From contig CAMJXI010000011.1 in NCBI GenBank assembly GCA_946409675.1, forward strand, positions 1-15,361: a stretch of DNA of 15,361 nt, written 5' to 3'. How positions within the stretch are numbered: position 1 is the stretch's first letter; each line of letters starts with the position of its first letter. The stretch comes from an uncultured Lactobacillus sp. GTDB taxonomy: Bacteria > Bacillota > Bacilli > Lactobacillales > Lactobacillaceae. Below the pieces are notes generated by a model, which did no database searches, was not told the DNA's origin, and worked only from the letters and a program-made list of their open reading frames with translations. This document shows positions 6,528-14,815 of the stretch, piece after piece. The translations under genes were made by a program, and so were the position numbers.

Positions 6528-7579
6528 CATTAATGAATCCCGGAATGTCACTAATTAGTAACGGCCTAACTTTAGCTGTTTATGCCGTCGGAGCCGGGCT
6601 CATCTTAGCCGCAACCGGATCAGCAAAACTAAGTCTATTTTCAGATATGATTGTCTTCTCTAGTTATGCAATGCAAGTCATCATGGCCTTTCTTATGTTA
6701 AGCATCATATTTGTAATTATTCCACGTGTGTCAGTTTCAATTGCTCGTTTAAATGAGGTTTTGGACATCACTCCAAGTATTACTTATTCAAATGCACCGG
6801 TTTCTAACGACACTAAAAAAGGATCCATAGAATTTCAAAATGTTAGTTTTAAATTTAATGGTGCCGAGGACAATTCAATTCAAAATATTAATTTCACCTC
6901 AAAACCCGGTTCGACAACCTCAATTGTGGGTTCCACTGGGAGTGGTAAGTCAACTGTTCTGAATCTAATGACCCGCCGCTTTGATGCCACAAAAGGAAAA
7001 ATTTTGATTGATGGTGTGGATATTCGAGAGTATCCAGAAGACCAGTTAAATGATAAATTTGGTTATATTCCTCAAAAAGCCGTACTTTTCTCTGGTACGA
7101 TTCGCTCCAATCTTGATTTTGGTACAAGTACAAATAAAACGGGCTCAATTTCCGATAATGATCTAAGATCTGCACTATCGGTTGCGCAAGCAACGGATTT
7201 TACACAAAATTTAGATGACCCAGTCGCTCAAAATGGTGATAATTTCTCTGGCGGGCAAAAACAACGGTTAGCGATTGCCAGAGCAATTGCCCGAAAGCCC
7301 GAAATTCTAATTTTCGATGATTCTTTTTCTGCCCTAGATTATGAAAATGATGCAAAGCTTCGAAAAGCTTTGTCTAAAAAGACTCCAACAACCACAAAAA
7401 TCATTGTCGCACAAAGAATTTCCACAATCTTATCGGCTGATCAAATAATCGTTTTAAACGAAGGTAAAGTTGTTGGAATGGGCACACACCAAGAATTGCT
7501 CAATTCTAACAAGACATACCAAGAAATTGCATACTCACAGCTAAGTAAAAAGGAGCTGACCAACAATGAAACTAAATAA
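6521..7579 (+). pseudogene. ABC exporter subunit 1, 3' fragment with ATPase domain
   Basis: Continuation of the disrupted first subunit: the last transmembrane segments and a full nucleotide-binding domain. Counting from GTG 6521, Walker A is GSTGSGKST at 137-145, the signature FSGGQ at 242-246 and Walker B ILIFDD at 262-267, with Asp267 where the catalytic Glu would be and Gln298 (VAQRIS) where the H-loop His would be. These two changes are the normal marks of the degenerate ATPase in heterodimeric exporters such as TM287/288, not decay. No ribosome binding site precedes 6521; the frame is open leftward to at least 6506 (LFANRV), so 6521 is not a natural start. Restart after the stop at 6525 is possible but would give a protein lacking most membrane segments. 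The end overlaps the next gene by 14 bases. Confidence 0.85.
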
Positions 7580-9311
7580 TTTAATTCCCGGAATCAAGAA
7601 ATACGGACATCCCTATCTAACCTCGTTAATTTTGGCAATTGGGCTTGCAATCTTAGGCAATCTAGCTACCTTGATTGGTCCTAATCAGCTAAGTAAAATA
7701 ACCAACATGATTACCGCAGGTTTACGTGGTTCTATGGACACTAACGGGATTCTAAAAATTGTATTATTTCTTGCAATTATTTATGGGATTGGTGCCATCA
7801 TGTCCTACGGACAAGGATTTATCATGGCAAATGTTTCACAAAACTTCACTCGTGATTTAAGGACCAAAATATCACTCAAAATTAATAATTTACCAATCTC
7901 GTATTTTGATACACATAACGAAGGTGATACGCTCTCTCGAGTAACTAACGACTTAGATACTTTTGGTCAAGCACTCAATCAAAGTTTAGGTACCCTTGTT
8001 TCTTCATTCGTCTTAATCGTCGGGGCGATTATCATGATGACTTGGAGTAACTGGATCTTGAGCTTAACAGCTGTCCTGTCTGCTGGTGTAGGCATGGTGG
8101 TGATTGACCTTTTACTTAGCCATTCTCAAAAATATTTTATCGCTCAACAAAAACAGCTCGCAGAGATATCGAGCTTTGTTGAAGAATCATATTCCGGCCA
8201 TGAAGTCATTAAGACCTACAACAATACAAAAGACATCAAAAATACTTTCAGCAAAACTAATAACAATTTACAAAAGAGCGTGTTAAAAGCCCAATTTCTC
8301 TCAGGAATTATGCAACCATTCATGAACTTCATTGGTAACTTTGGCTACGTTGCTGTCAGTATTGTTGGGGCACTCTTGGTTTTGAACGGATCAATTACAA
8401 TTGGAACAGTTGTTGCGTTTATGGTCTACGTTCGAATCTTCACCCAACCACTGGGACAAATTACACAGGCTTTTTCAGGGATGCAATCAGCTGAAGCAGC
8501 ACTTGAACGGGTTTTTGAATTTCTGGATGAGCCTGAACAGTCAAAAAATAAAGCAATCAATAAGATTGATCGCGCTGAAGGTAAGATTGATTTTGAACAA
8601 GTTTCATTTGGCTATAATTCTGAAAATAAAATAATTTCAAACTTTTCTGCGACAATTAACCCAGGTCAAAAAGTTGCGATAGTTGGCCCAACTGGTGCTG
8701 GGAAGACAACTATTCTCAGCTTACTGATGGGTTATTACAAACAGCAAAGTGGAACTATTAAAATTGATGACATCGATACAGCCACACTTGCAACAGAAAA
8801 CGTCCGCGACCAATTTGATATGGTTTTACAAGACACCTGGCTCTTTGAAGGAACTATTATGGAGAACCTCAAGTATAACGATAGCAGCATCACCGACGAA
8901 CAAGTCATTGAAGCCGCAAAAGCCGTGGGAGTGGACCATCTTATTCGGACCTTAGCTGACGGGTATAATACGATTTTAAATAGCGCGGTTTCCATCTCAG
9001 TTGGTCAAAAACAATTGCTCACTATTGCACGTGCACTAGTACGCAATCGCCCAATCTTGATTTTAGATGAAGCCACGAGTTCGGTTGATACACGAACTGA
9101 GGAGCAACTCCAAAAAGCAATGGATCTTTTAACAAAAGGTCGTACCAGCCTGGTTATTGCACACAGACTATCCACTATAAAAAATTCAGATAATATCCTC
9201 GTGCTAAATCATGGTAAAATAATTGAAAGTGGAAATCACCAAGCTTTGATGAATCAAAACGGCTTCTACGCAAACTTGTATAACAGTCAGTTCGATAAAC
9301 TGACCGCTTAA
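7566..9311 (+). CDS. ABC exporter subunit 2 (half-transporter, catalytic ATPase)
   Basis: Half-transporter of 581 residues, full length for the YfiC/BmrD/LmrD class: six transmembrane segments in about 1-310 and an ATPase domain in about 340-575. Walker A GPTGAGKTT is at 374-382, the Q-loop in MVLQDTW, Walker B ILILDEA at 497-503 with catalytic Glu502, H-loop His533 in IAHRLSTI. The signature is ISVGQ (477-481) instead of LSGGQ; this is the degenerate signature that faces the degenerate Walker motifs of the partner in a heterodimer. The usual relatives read SQGQ here, so the Val is a further change. AAGGAG lies 10 bases before the ATG. It is intact although its partner gene upstream is broken, so it may be an orphan subunit unless it can act as a homodimer. 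Confidence 0.93.
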   Translation: MKLNNLIPGIKKYGHPYLTSLILAIGLAILGNLATLIGPNQLSKITNMITAGLRGSMDTNGILKIVLFLAIIYGIGAIMSYGQGFIMANVSQNFTRDLRTKISLKINNLPISYFDTHNEGDTLSRVTNDLDTFGQALNQSLGTLVSSFVLIVGAIIMMTWSNWILSLTAVLSAGVGMVVIDLLLSHSQKYFIAQQKQLAEISSFVEESYSGHEVIKTYNNTKDIKNTFSKTNNNLQKSVLKAQFLSGIMQPFMNFIGNFGYVAVSIVGALLVLNGSITIGTVVAFMVYVRIFTQPLGQITQAFSGMQSAEAALERVFEFLDEPEQSKNKAINKIDRAEGKIDFEQVSFGYNSENKIISNFSATINPGQKVAIVGPTGAGKTTILSLLMGYYKQQSGTIKIDDIDTATLATENVRDQFDMVLQDTWLFEGTIMENLKYNDSSITDEQVIEAAKAVGVDHLIRTLADGYNTILNSAVSISVGQKQLLTIARALVRNRPILILDEATSSVDTRTEEQLQKAMDLLTKGRTSLVIAHRLSTIKNSDNILVLNHGKIIESGNHQALMNQNGFYANLYNSQFDKLTA

Positions 9312-9320
9312 GGAGATAAA

Positions 9321-9791
9321 ATGGATACTGAACACATTGGCCCAATGATCAAGGTAATTAACTCACAAATTCAAAAGCACATCAACAACACGCTAGGCAA
9401 TGCTCCAGTTGGCCTACCACTTTTAACTGGCACACAACACGAGGTTCTGGCGTATTTATTCAATAATTCAGACAAAGAAATTTTTCAGAGTGAACTAGAT
9501 AAAATCTTCAACCTAAGTCGCCCCACAATTAACGGTATCATTAAACGTTTAAGCAGGGCTGGAATGGTCTCAATTACACAAAGCAACGTTGATCACCGGT
9601 ATAAACAAATTAAGTTAACCCAAGAAGCGAAAACTGATATGATTAAATATAAGCCCAAAATTGATGAGGATATTAACTTTATGGAAGAAAAATTAACCGA
9701 AGGTTTAACTTCCCAAGAGGTAGAAACTATCAGAGCAGTCTTACCGAAAATGTTGACAAATCTAAAAAAACTCGATGAAAAAAGCCAATGA
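9321..9791 (+). CDS. MarR-family transcriptional regulator
   Basis: Winged-helix repressor of 156 residues, a usual MarR length. The helix-turn-helix is at about 50-75 (QSELDKIFNLSRPTINGIIK), the wing carries the hallmark DHRYKQIKLT (about 92-101), and dimerisation helices lie at both ends. It begins 9 bases after the exporter gene, with AAGGAG 6 bases before the ATG, and is the last gene of that operon. The likely job is autoregulation of the exporter through the palindromes at 6042-6057 and 6077-6088, released by an unknown ligand that the pump once exported. The stop codon TGA (9789-9791) overlaps the left arm of the original terminator, now separated from its right arm by the insertion element. 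Confidence 0.9.
   Translation: MDTEHIGPMIKVINSQIQKHINNTLGNAPVGLPLLTGTQHEVLAYLFNNSDKEIFQSELDKIFNLSRPTINGIIKRLSRAGMVSITQSNVDHRYKQIKLTQEAKTDMIKYKPKIDEDINFMEEKLTEGLTSQEVETIRAVLPKMLTNLKKLDEKSQ
9778..9789. terminator. Left arm of a bidirectional terminator split by the insertion element
   Basis: AAAAAAGCCAAT is perfectly complementary over 12 bases to ATTGGCTTTTTT at 11492-11503, on the other side of the insertion element. With the element removed the two would form a hairpin with a loop of about 7-10 bases and T-tracts on both strands, placed correctly at the end of marR and of the convergent gene ending at 11519. Confidence 0.72.
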
Positions 9792-9796
9792 ATGAA

Positions 9797-9830
9797 TGCG
9801 ATAATCCCTTTGTGGTTGTCAGATGAAATA
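9797..9830 (+). repeat. Left terminal inverted repeat of the IS3-family element
   Basis: Pairs with 11455-11488 at 25 of 34 positions. Best conserved are the terminal TGC, the block CCCT and the inner block CAGATGAAATA. A small perfect hairpin, GATGAA at 9822-9827 with TTCATC at 9837-9842, overlaps its inner edge just before the orfA ribosome binding site. Confidence 0.75.
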
Positions 9831-9866
9831 CAATAATTCATCTAACAATTATGGAGGGATTTTTCT

Positions 9867-10541
9867 ATGCCCAGATCTAAGCACACAGCCAAAGAAAAAT
9901 TGGCTTTAATAAGAGAATTTGAACAGTCAGAGATTCCCAGAGAAACTTTCGCACGACAACATTGTATCGATGGGACTACATTACACAGATGGATTGGCCT
10001 TTATAAAAGGGATGGAATAGACGGGCTTGAAGAAGCCAAAAAGAATAATCATTATTCAGAAGTATACAAATTGATGGTGATACAGGTATATCTGAATGGA
10101 GAAGGTACGCATGAAGAACTAGCAATTAGATTTGATCTTCGGAATAAAACGCAAGTCCAAAACTGGGTTGATAGGTATAATAGGGATAAAACTGTGACAG
10201 CGTCACCGTTTAGAAAGCAGGTCCCTACTATGACTCGTAAAACCACCTTTGAAGAACGCATCACGGTTGTTGAATACGTGACTAAAGATAAACACAGTCT
10301 TGCCGAAGCTGCCGAACATTTTCAAGTATCCTATCAACAAGCCCGTTCGTGGGTTATTAAAGCTCGGGATGGTGGTTATGAAGCCTTAGTTGATAACCGA
10401 GGACATCATAAGCAAGAACATGAACTAACTGAGAATGAGCGACTAAAACTCCGAATTCGGCAATTAGAGGCTCAGCTCAAGGACAAAGAACTATTAGAGG
10501 CATTCACAAAAAAATTTCTGGAACTTCAGCGCAAGGGGTGA
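9867..10541 (+). CDS. IS3-family transposase OrfA (DNA-binding part)
   Basis: 224 residues, the long OrfA form of the IS150 subgroup. Three helix-turn-helix-like units can be seen at about 8-50 (ETFARQHCIDGTTLHRWI), 65-105 (EELAIRFDLRNKTQVQNWV) and 125-170 (AAEHFQVSYQQARSWV). A charged leucine-zipper-like coiled coil follows at about 188-215. It recognises the element ends. GGAGGG lies 8 bases before the ATG. Near the 3' end an A7 tract provides a -1 slippery site leading into orfB; normal termination gives OrfA alone, which in IS3 elements often inhibits transposition. Confidence 0.93.
   Translation: MPRSKHTAKEKLALIREFEQSEIPRETFARQHCIDGTTLHRWIGLYKRDGIDGLEEAKKNNHYSEVYKLMVIQVYLNGEGTHEELAIRFDLRNKTQVQNWVDRYNRDKTVTASPFRKQVPTMTRKTTFEERITVVEYVTKDKHSLAEAAEHFQVSYQQARSWVIKARDGGYEALVDNRGHHKQEHELTENERLKLRIRQLEAQLKDKELLEAFTKKFLELQRKG
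10508..10514 (+). other. Programmed -1 frameshift site A AAA AAA
   Basis: Seven A residues are placed in the orfA frame as (AC)A AAA AAA, the exact heptamer used by IS3 elements. A -1 slip leads into the orfB frame, which is open from here to the orfB start at 10538. This would give an OrfAB fusion transposase of about 520 residues. Confidence 0.75.
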
Positions 10542-11431
10542 ACAAACAACATCGATTGGCTTACCAGGCAATAAAGGAAGTCAGTCAAGATAACCATGGA
10601 GCAGTCACAACGCTTTTAAGAACAATTGGAATTAGTCGTCAAGCCTATTACAAAGGTCTTAATCGGACAGAAACAACTTGGGAACTTCAAGATAAATATT
10701 TGAAGGAACGTACTCAATATTGGTTTGATGAGAACCTGCAAGGAATCGGTGCGGGGAATCTTTTAACTAACCTAAATCAAGATAAAGCAGTTACTTTTCC
10801 GGTAACTTTAAAAATGGTACGTCGAGTCATGCGTGAACTAGGCATCCGTTGCCAGGTACGTATGAAGAAACACAGTCGAGTTAAGCAACAAGAGCAATAC
10901 ATCTTAGATAATGTCTTAGACCAAAACTTTGAGGTTAGCGCACCAAACGAAGTTTGGCTGTCTGACTCGACTGAACTTTCTTACGGGATAAACGGTGAGT
11001 CCAAGATGCGTCTAAGCGGCGTATTGGATCTCTATGGACGGCGACTTTTATCATATAATCTTAGTCCAACCGAAACTAGTGCTGCAGAGATTCAAGTATT
11101 TCAACGTGCCTTTACGGCAGTCGGTAATGTCCATCCTTTAGTGCATACTGATCGAGGATCAGCCTATACTTCGGGTGCATTTAACAATTTTCTAAATCAA
11201 TTTAAAGTAAAAAGAAGTATGTCACGCCCAGGAACACCGTACGATAATTCACCAATGGAACGCTGGTGGAATGAATTTAAACTACGTTGGATGGAGCGCA
11301 ATCCAAGAGCAAAGACTTATCAAGAGCTAGTAATATTGGTTGAAGAAGGCATCGAATATTTCAACCATCAAAACCGATCAGCGCAAAGAAATGGCCTCAC
11401 TCCAGATGAATACTGGAGTGAAGCCATTTAG
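10538..11431 (+). CDS. IS3-family transposase OrfB (DDE integrase domain)
   Basis: Catalytic half of the transposase, 297 residues when counted from the GTG at 10538 that overlaps the orfA stop. An HTH_21-like segment lies at about 50-105, the rve integrase core at about 135-290. The DDE triad is intact: Asp143 in EVWLSDSTEL, Asp205 in VHTDRGSAYTS, Glu241 in YDNSPMERWW, with the 35-residue D-E spacing diagnostic of IS3. The usual C-terminal FNHQNRSAQRNGLTPDEYW is present. It is probably made mainly as the OrfAB frameshift fusion; separate initiation at the GTG has no clear ribosome binding site. Confidence 0.94.
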   Translation: MNKQHRLAYQAIKEVSQDNHGAVTTLLRTIGISRQAYYKGLNRTETTWELQDKYLKERTQYWFDENLQGIGAGNLLTNLNQDKAVTFPVTLKMVRRVMRELGIRCQVRMKKHSRVKQQEQYILDNVLDQNFEVSAPNEVWLSDSTELSYGINGESKMRLSGVLDLYGRRLLSYNLSPTETSAAEIQVFQRAFTAVGNVHPLVHTDRGSAYTSGAFNNFLNQFKVKRSMSRPGTPYDNSPMERWWNEFKLRWMERNPRAKTYQELVILVEEGIEYFNHQNRSAQRNGLTPDEYWSEAI

Positions 11432-11454
11432 AAATACAAATCAATATTTTATAT

Positions 11455-11488
11455 TATTTCATCTGTCAACTTGACAGGGCCTAGTGCA
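11455..11488 (-). repeat. Right terminal inverted repeat of the IS3-family element
   Basis: Inverted match to 9797-9830, 25 of 34 positions. It contains a short palindrome, TGTCAA C TTGACA (11464-11476), which is absent in the same form from the left end. Confidence 0.75.
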
Positions 11489-11491
11489 AAA

Positions 11492-11503
11492 ATTGGCTTT
11501 TTT
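11492..11503. terminator. Right arm of the bidirectional terminator split by the insertion element
   Basis: ATTGGCTTTTTT, followed by one more T, is the exact complement of 9778-9789. It lies 15 bases past the stop codon of the minus-strand gene ending at 11519, where that gene needs a terminator. It is now 1.7 kb away from its partner arm. Confidence 0.72.
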
Positions 11504-11518
11504 TGTTCGTTTAATTTT

Positions 11519-11911
11519 CTAGCACATCTTTGCACTCAACGCCTTGATTTCTTCTTCACTTAAGAGTGAGAGGTCGTTCTTGGCAATTGTCACTGCCCCA
11601 TCTAAAATCCCGCTGTTGTCGCTTAAAGCAAGCATTGCGTTTTTGGAACTAAGAATTAGTCCGTCACCCATAAAAACGAGTTCTGGTTCGCCAGTATAAA
11701 TAGTAAAACCTGCGTCGTTTTCGACCGGAATATTGTATTCGTCATCCAAAACTTCTGAAGCAACAAATTGGAAATTAGCACCAATTGAACAAGTGCCACC
11801 AACTTTAGAATACTTGGATGAGCCATCGTTCAGTGTCAAAAAGAAAACTTCATTTGGTGCAATTTTACTTGCTAAAAGTTCTTTTGCCTCTGGTTTAATC
11901 GTAATTTTCAT
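11519..11911 (-). CDS. HesB/IscA-fold iron-sulfur cluster biosynthesis family protein
   Basis: 130 residues, resembling the Firmicutes HesB-like (Fe-S biosynthesis fold) family that begins MKITI followed by an Ala-rich helix, with LTLNDGSS and YSKVGGTCSIGANFQFV in the core and a Gly-containing strand (FTIYTGEPELVFMGDGL). True A-type carriers have three conserved cysteines including a C-terminal Cys-x-Cys; here only Cys41 and the very last residue, Cys130, are present, so cluster binding is doubtful. GGAGG lies 6 bases before the ATG. It has its own promoter (11954-11982) but can also receive transcription from purA-purB, since no terminator follows purB. Family assignment is from memory of the pattern; the role is unknown. 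Confidence 0.72.
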   Translation of the reverse strand: MKITIKPEAKELLASKIAPNEVFFLTLNDGSSKYSKVGGTCSIGANFQFVASEVLDDEYNIPVENDAGFTIYTGEPELVFMGDGLILSSKNAMLALSDNSGILDGAVTIAKNDLSLLSEEEIKALSAKMC

Positions 11912-11953
11912 GTGTTACCTCCGTATTTAGATTGTGTACAACTCTCTACATCT

Positions 11954-11982
11954 ATTATACGTGGTCTTTCAAGTTAACTCAA
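11954..11982 (-). promoter_or_regulatory. Sigma-A promoter of the HesB-like gene
   Basis: Minus strand: -35 TTGAGT (11982-11977), 17 bases, -10 TATAAT (11959-11954). The -35 lies just after the purB stop (11992). Confidence 0.75.
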
Positions 11983-11991
11983 ATTGTCGGC

Positions 11992-13293
11992 TTACTTTTT
12001 GTCACCAAAAACACGAGCATAAATTTCGTCAACATGACGTAAGTGATAATGGTAATCAAACGCGTCATCAAGCTGTTCCTTAGTTAAGCGAGCAGCAATT
12101 TTTTCATTATTATAGATCAAGTCTTTAAATGATTTCTTTTCATCCCATGAGATGGCAGCTTGGGACTGTACTAAATCGTAGGCTTCTTCGCGTGAGAAGC
12201 CAGTCTCAATCAGCTTCAATAAAACACGTTGGCTGTAAATTAAGCCAAAAGTTTTGTCCATGTTGGCCTTCATTTGGTCAGGGAAGACAGTTAAGTTTTC
12301 CAAAATCCCGTTGAATCTTGTCAAAATATAATCCAAGGTTGCAGTTGCATCTGGCAGAATCATTCTTTCAGCAGATGAGTGTGAAATATCACGTTCGTGC
12401 CACAAAGGAATGTCTTCGTAGGCTGGAACCATGTAACCGGCGAGCACGCGAGCTAAGCCCACCACGTTTTCAGAACCAATCGGATTACGTTTGTGAGGCA
12501 TTGCTGATGAGCCTTTTTGGCCCTTGCGGAAGCCCTCTTCAACTTCGTGGATTTCTGTTCTTTGCAAACCACGAATTTCGGTCGCGTAGTTAGCCACGCC
12601 GGCACCAATCAAAGCGATGGTTGCAATATATTCAGCGTGTAAATCTCTTGGTAAAACCTGGGTAGAAATCTCTTGGGCGTGAAGACCCAATTGATCCATG
12701 ATATCCTGTTCAACACGAGGTGGCACGTTAGCAAAAGTCCCTACGGCACCAGAAATCTTACCAGCTTCGACACCTTTAGCGGCGTGTTCGAAACGTTCGA
12801 TATCGCGTTTAACTTCTGAGTAGAAACGCGTGAGTTTCAAGCCAAAAGTAGTTGGTTCTGCGTGGACGCCGTGGGTTCGACCCATTGCGACAGTGTATTT
12901 ATACTCGTGAGCCATCTTATCTAAGGTATCTGCTAATTGTTGCAAATCTTTGCGGATGATGTTGTTGGCTTGTTTCAAAAGCACGCCGTTAGCAGTATCA
13001 ACGACATCGGTACTTGTTAAGCCAAAATGAACCCATTTTTTCTCGTCGCAGAGTGATTCAGAAACGGTTCGGGTAAAAGCAACCACGTCATGACGTGTTT
13101 CTTCCTCAATTTCAGCAATTCTTTCAACGGTAAAGCTAGCATTTTCAGCAATTTTTTTGGCATCTTCGGCTGGAACTTCGCCTTCTTTAACCCAAGCGTT
13201 TGTAGCAGCAATTTCGACATCAAGCCAAGCCTGATAACGACTTTCAACGGTCCAAATCTTTCCCATTTCCGGACGAGTATAACGATCAATCAT
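11992..13293 (-). CDS. purB: Adenylosuccinate lyase
   Basis: Fumarase-superfamily enzyme that acts twice in purine synthesis: it cleaves SAICAR to AICAR and adenylosuccinate to AMP, releasing fumarate each time. 433 residues, close to the 431 of Bacillus subtilis PurB. Catalytic His68 (TRHDVVAF) and His141 (GRTHGVHAEPTTFG) are present, and the superfamily signature loop GSSAMPHKRNP with the catalytic Ser lies at 261-271. The ATG at 13293 follows GAGGTGG. It lies 44 bases after purA, with no terminator or obvious promoter between, so purA-purB is an operon for IMP to AMP conversion. Confidence 0.98.
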   Translation of the reverse strand: MIDRYTRPEMGKIWTVESRYQAWLDVEIAATNAWVKEGEVPAEDAKKIAENASFTVERIAEIEEETRHDVVAFTRTVSESLCDEKKWVHFGLTSTDVVDTANGVLLKQANNIIRKDLQQLADTLDKMAHEYKYTVAMGRTHGVHAEPTTFGLKLTRFYSEVKRDIERFEHAAKGVEAGKISGAVGTFANVPPRVEQDIMDQLGLHAQEISTQVLPRDLHAEYIATIALIGAGVANYATEIRGLQRTEIHEVEEGFRKGQKGSSAMPHKRNPIGSENVVGLARVLAGYMVPAYEDIPLWHERDISHSSAERMILPDATATLDYILTRFNGILENLTVFPDQMKANMDKTFGLIYSQRVLLKLIETGFSREEAYDLVQSQAAISWDEKKSFKDLIYNNEKIAARLTKEQLDDAFDYHYHLRHVDEIYARVFGDKK

Positions 13294-13337
13294 TAACTTC
13301 CACCTCTTCTATTAAAGACAACACGACAGTATTTAAA

Positions 13338-14630
<1,293 letters not shown>

Positions 14631-14664
14631 TCACCTCATTAAAAAATTACTCACATACTTTATC

Positions 14665-14693
14665 ATATTAGCAATTTATAGAGTAAGGGTCAA
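14665..14693 (-). promoter_or_regulatory. Sigma-A promoter of purA-purB
   Basis: Minus strand: -35 TTGACC (14693-14688), 17 bases, -10 TAATAT (14670-14665). The start would lie about 30 bases before the purA ATG, too short for a purine riboswitch. Confidence 0.7.
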
Positions 14694-14695
14694 TA

Positions 14696-14708
14696 ATTCA
14701 CGAACAAT
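14696..14708 (+). promoter_or_regulatory. PurBox-like site in the purA-guaC divergent region
   Basis: ATTCACGAACAAT matches 11 of 13 positions of the lactococcal PurR box AWWWCCGAACWWT, including the core CGAAC. It is centred about 76 bases before the expected guaC transcription start, the distance reported for PurR activation in Lactococcus, and lies directly upstream of the purA -35. No purR gene is in the window, and one 11/13 match can arise by chance in AT-rich DNA. Confidence 0.35.
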
Positions 14709-14743
14709 TTTTCCAAGTTTATTGAAAATTATCCGTTTTTGAG

Positions 14744-14772
14744 TTGACTTTTTGTAAGAAACTTAGTATATT
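14744..14772 (+). promoter_or_regulatory. Sigma-A promoter of guaC
   Basis: -35 TTGACT (14744-14749), 17 bases, -10 TATATT (14767-14772). It leaves a leader of about 37 bases with AAGGAG at 14803-14808 before the ATG. Confidence 0.8.
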
Positions 14773-14815
14773 TACCTTTGGTTTTTGAAAAAACGAATAT
14801 TTAAGGAGAATTACC

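Larger units (their letters stand above)
9797..11488 (+). mobile_element. IS3-family insertion sequence (IS150-like), 1692 bases
   Basis: Two overlapping genes (orfA, orfB) with an intact DDE triad lie between imperfect inverted repeats at 9797-9830 and 11455-11488 (25 of 34 positions match; the ends read TGC and GCA, the TG/CA termini usual in IS3 elements). Flanking bases are GAA on the left (9794-9796) and AAA on the right (11489-11491): at best an imperfect 3-base target duplication. The element starts five bases after the marR stop and appears intact, so insertion may be fairly recent. The exact ends are inferred from the repeat alignment and could be off by some bases. Confidence 0.85.

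Noticed and set aside
6894..7193. 99-residue minus-strand reading frame inside the exporter ATPase domain
   Set aside because: It lies opposite strongly conserved Walker motifs, has no ribosome binding site and resembles no protein.
11464..11476. Palindrome TGTCAA C TTGACA as an operator or terminator
   Set aside because: It lies within the right inverted repeat of the insertion element, has no T-tract after it, and is best explained as part of the transposase binding site.
11969..11984. AGTTAACT dyad near the HesB-like promoter as a repressor site
   Set aside because: Only eight symmetric bases plus scattered matches, too little to support an operator.
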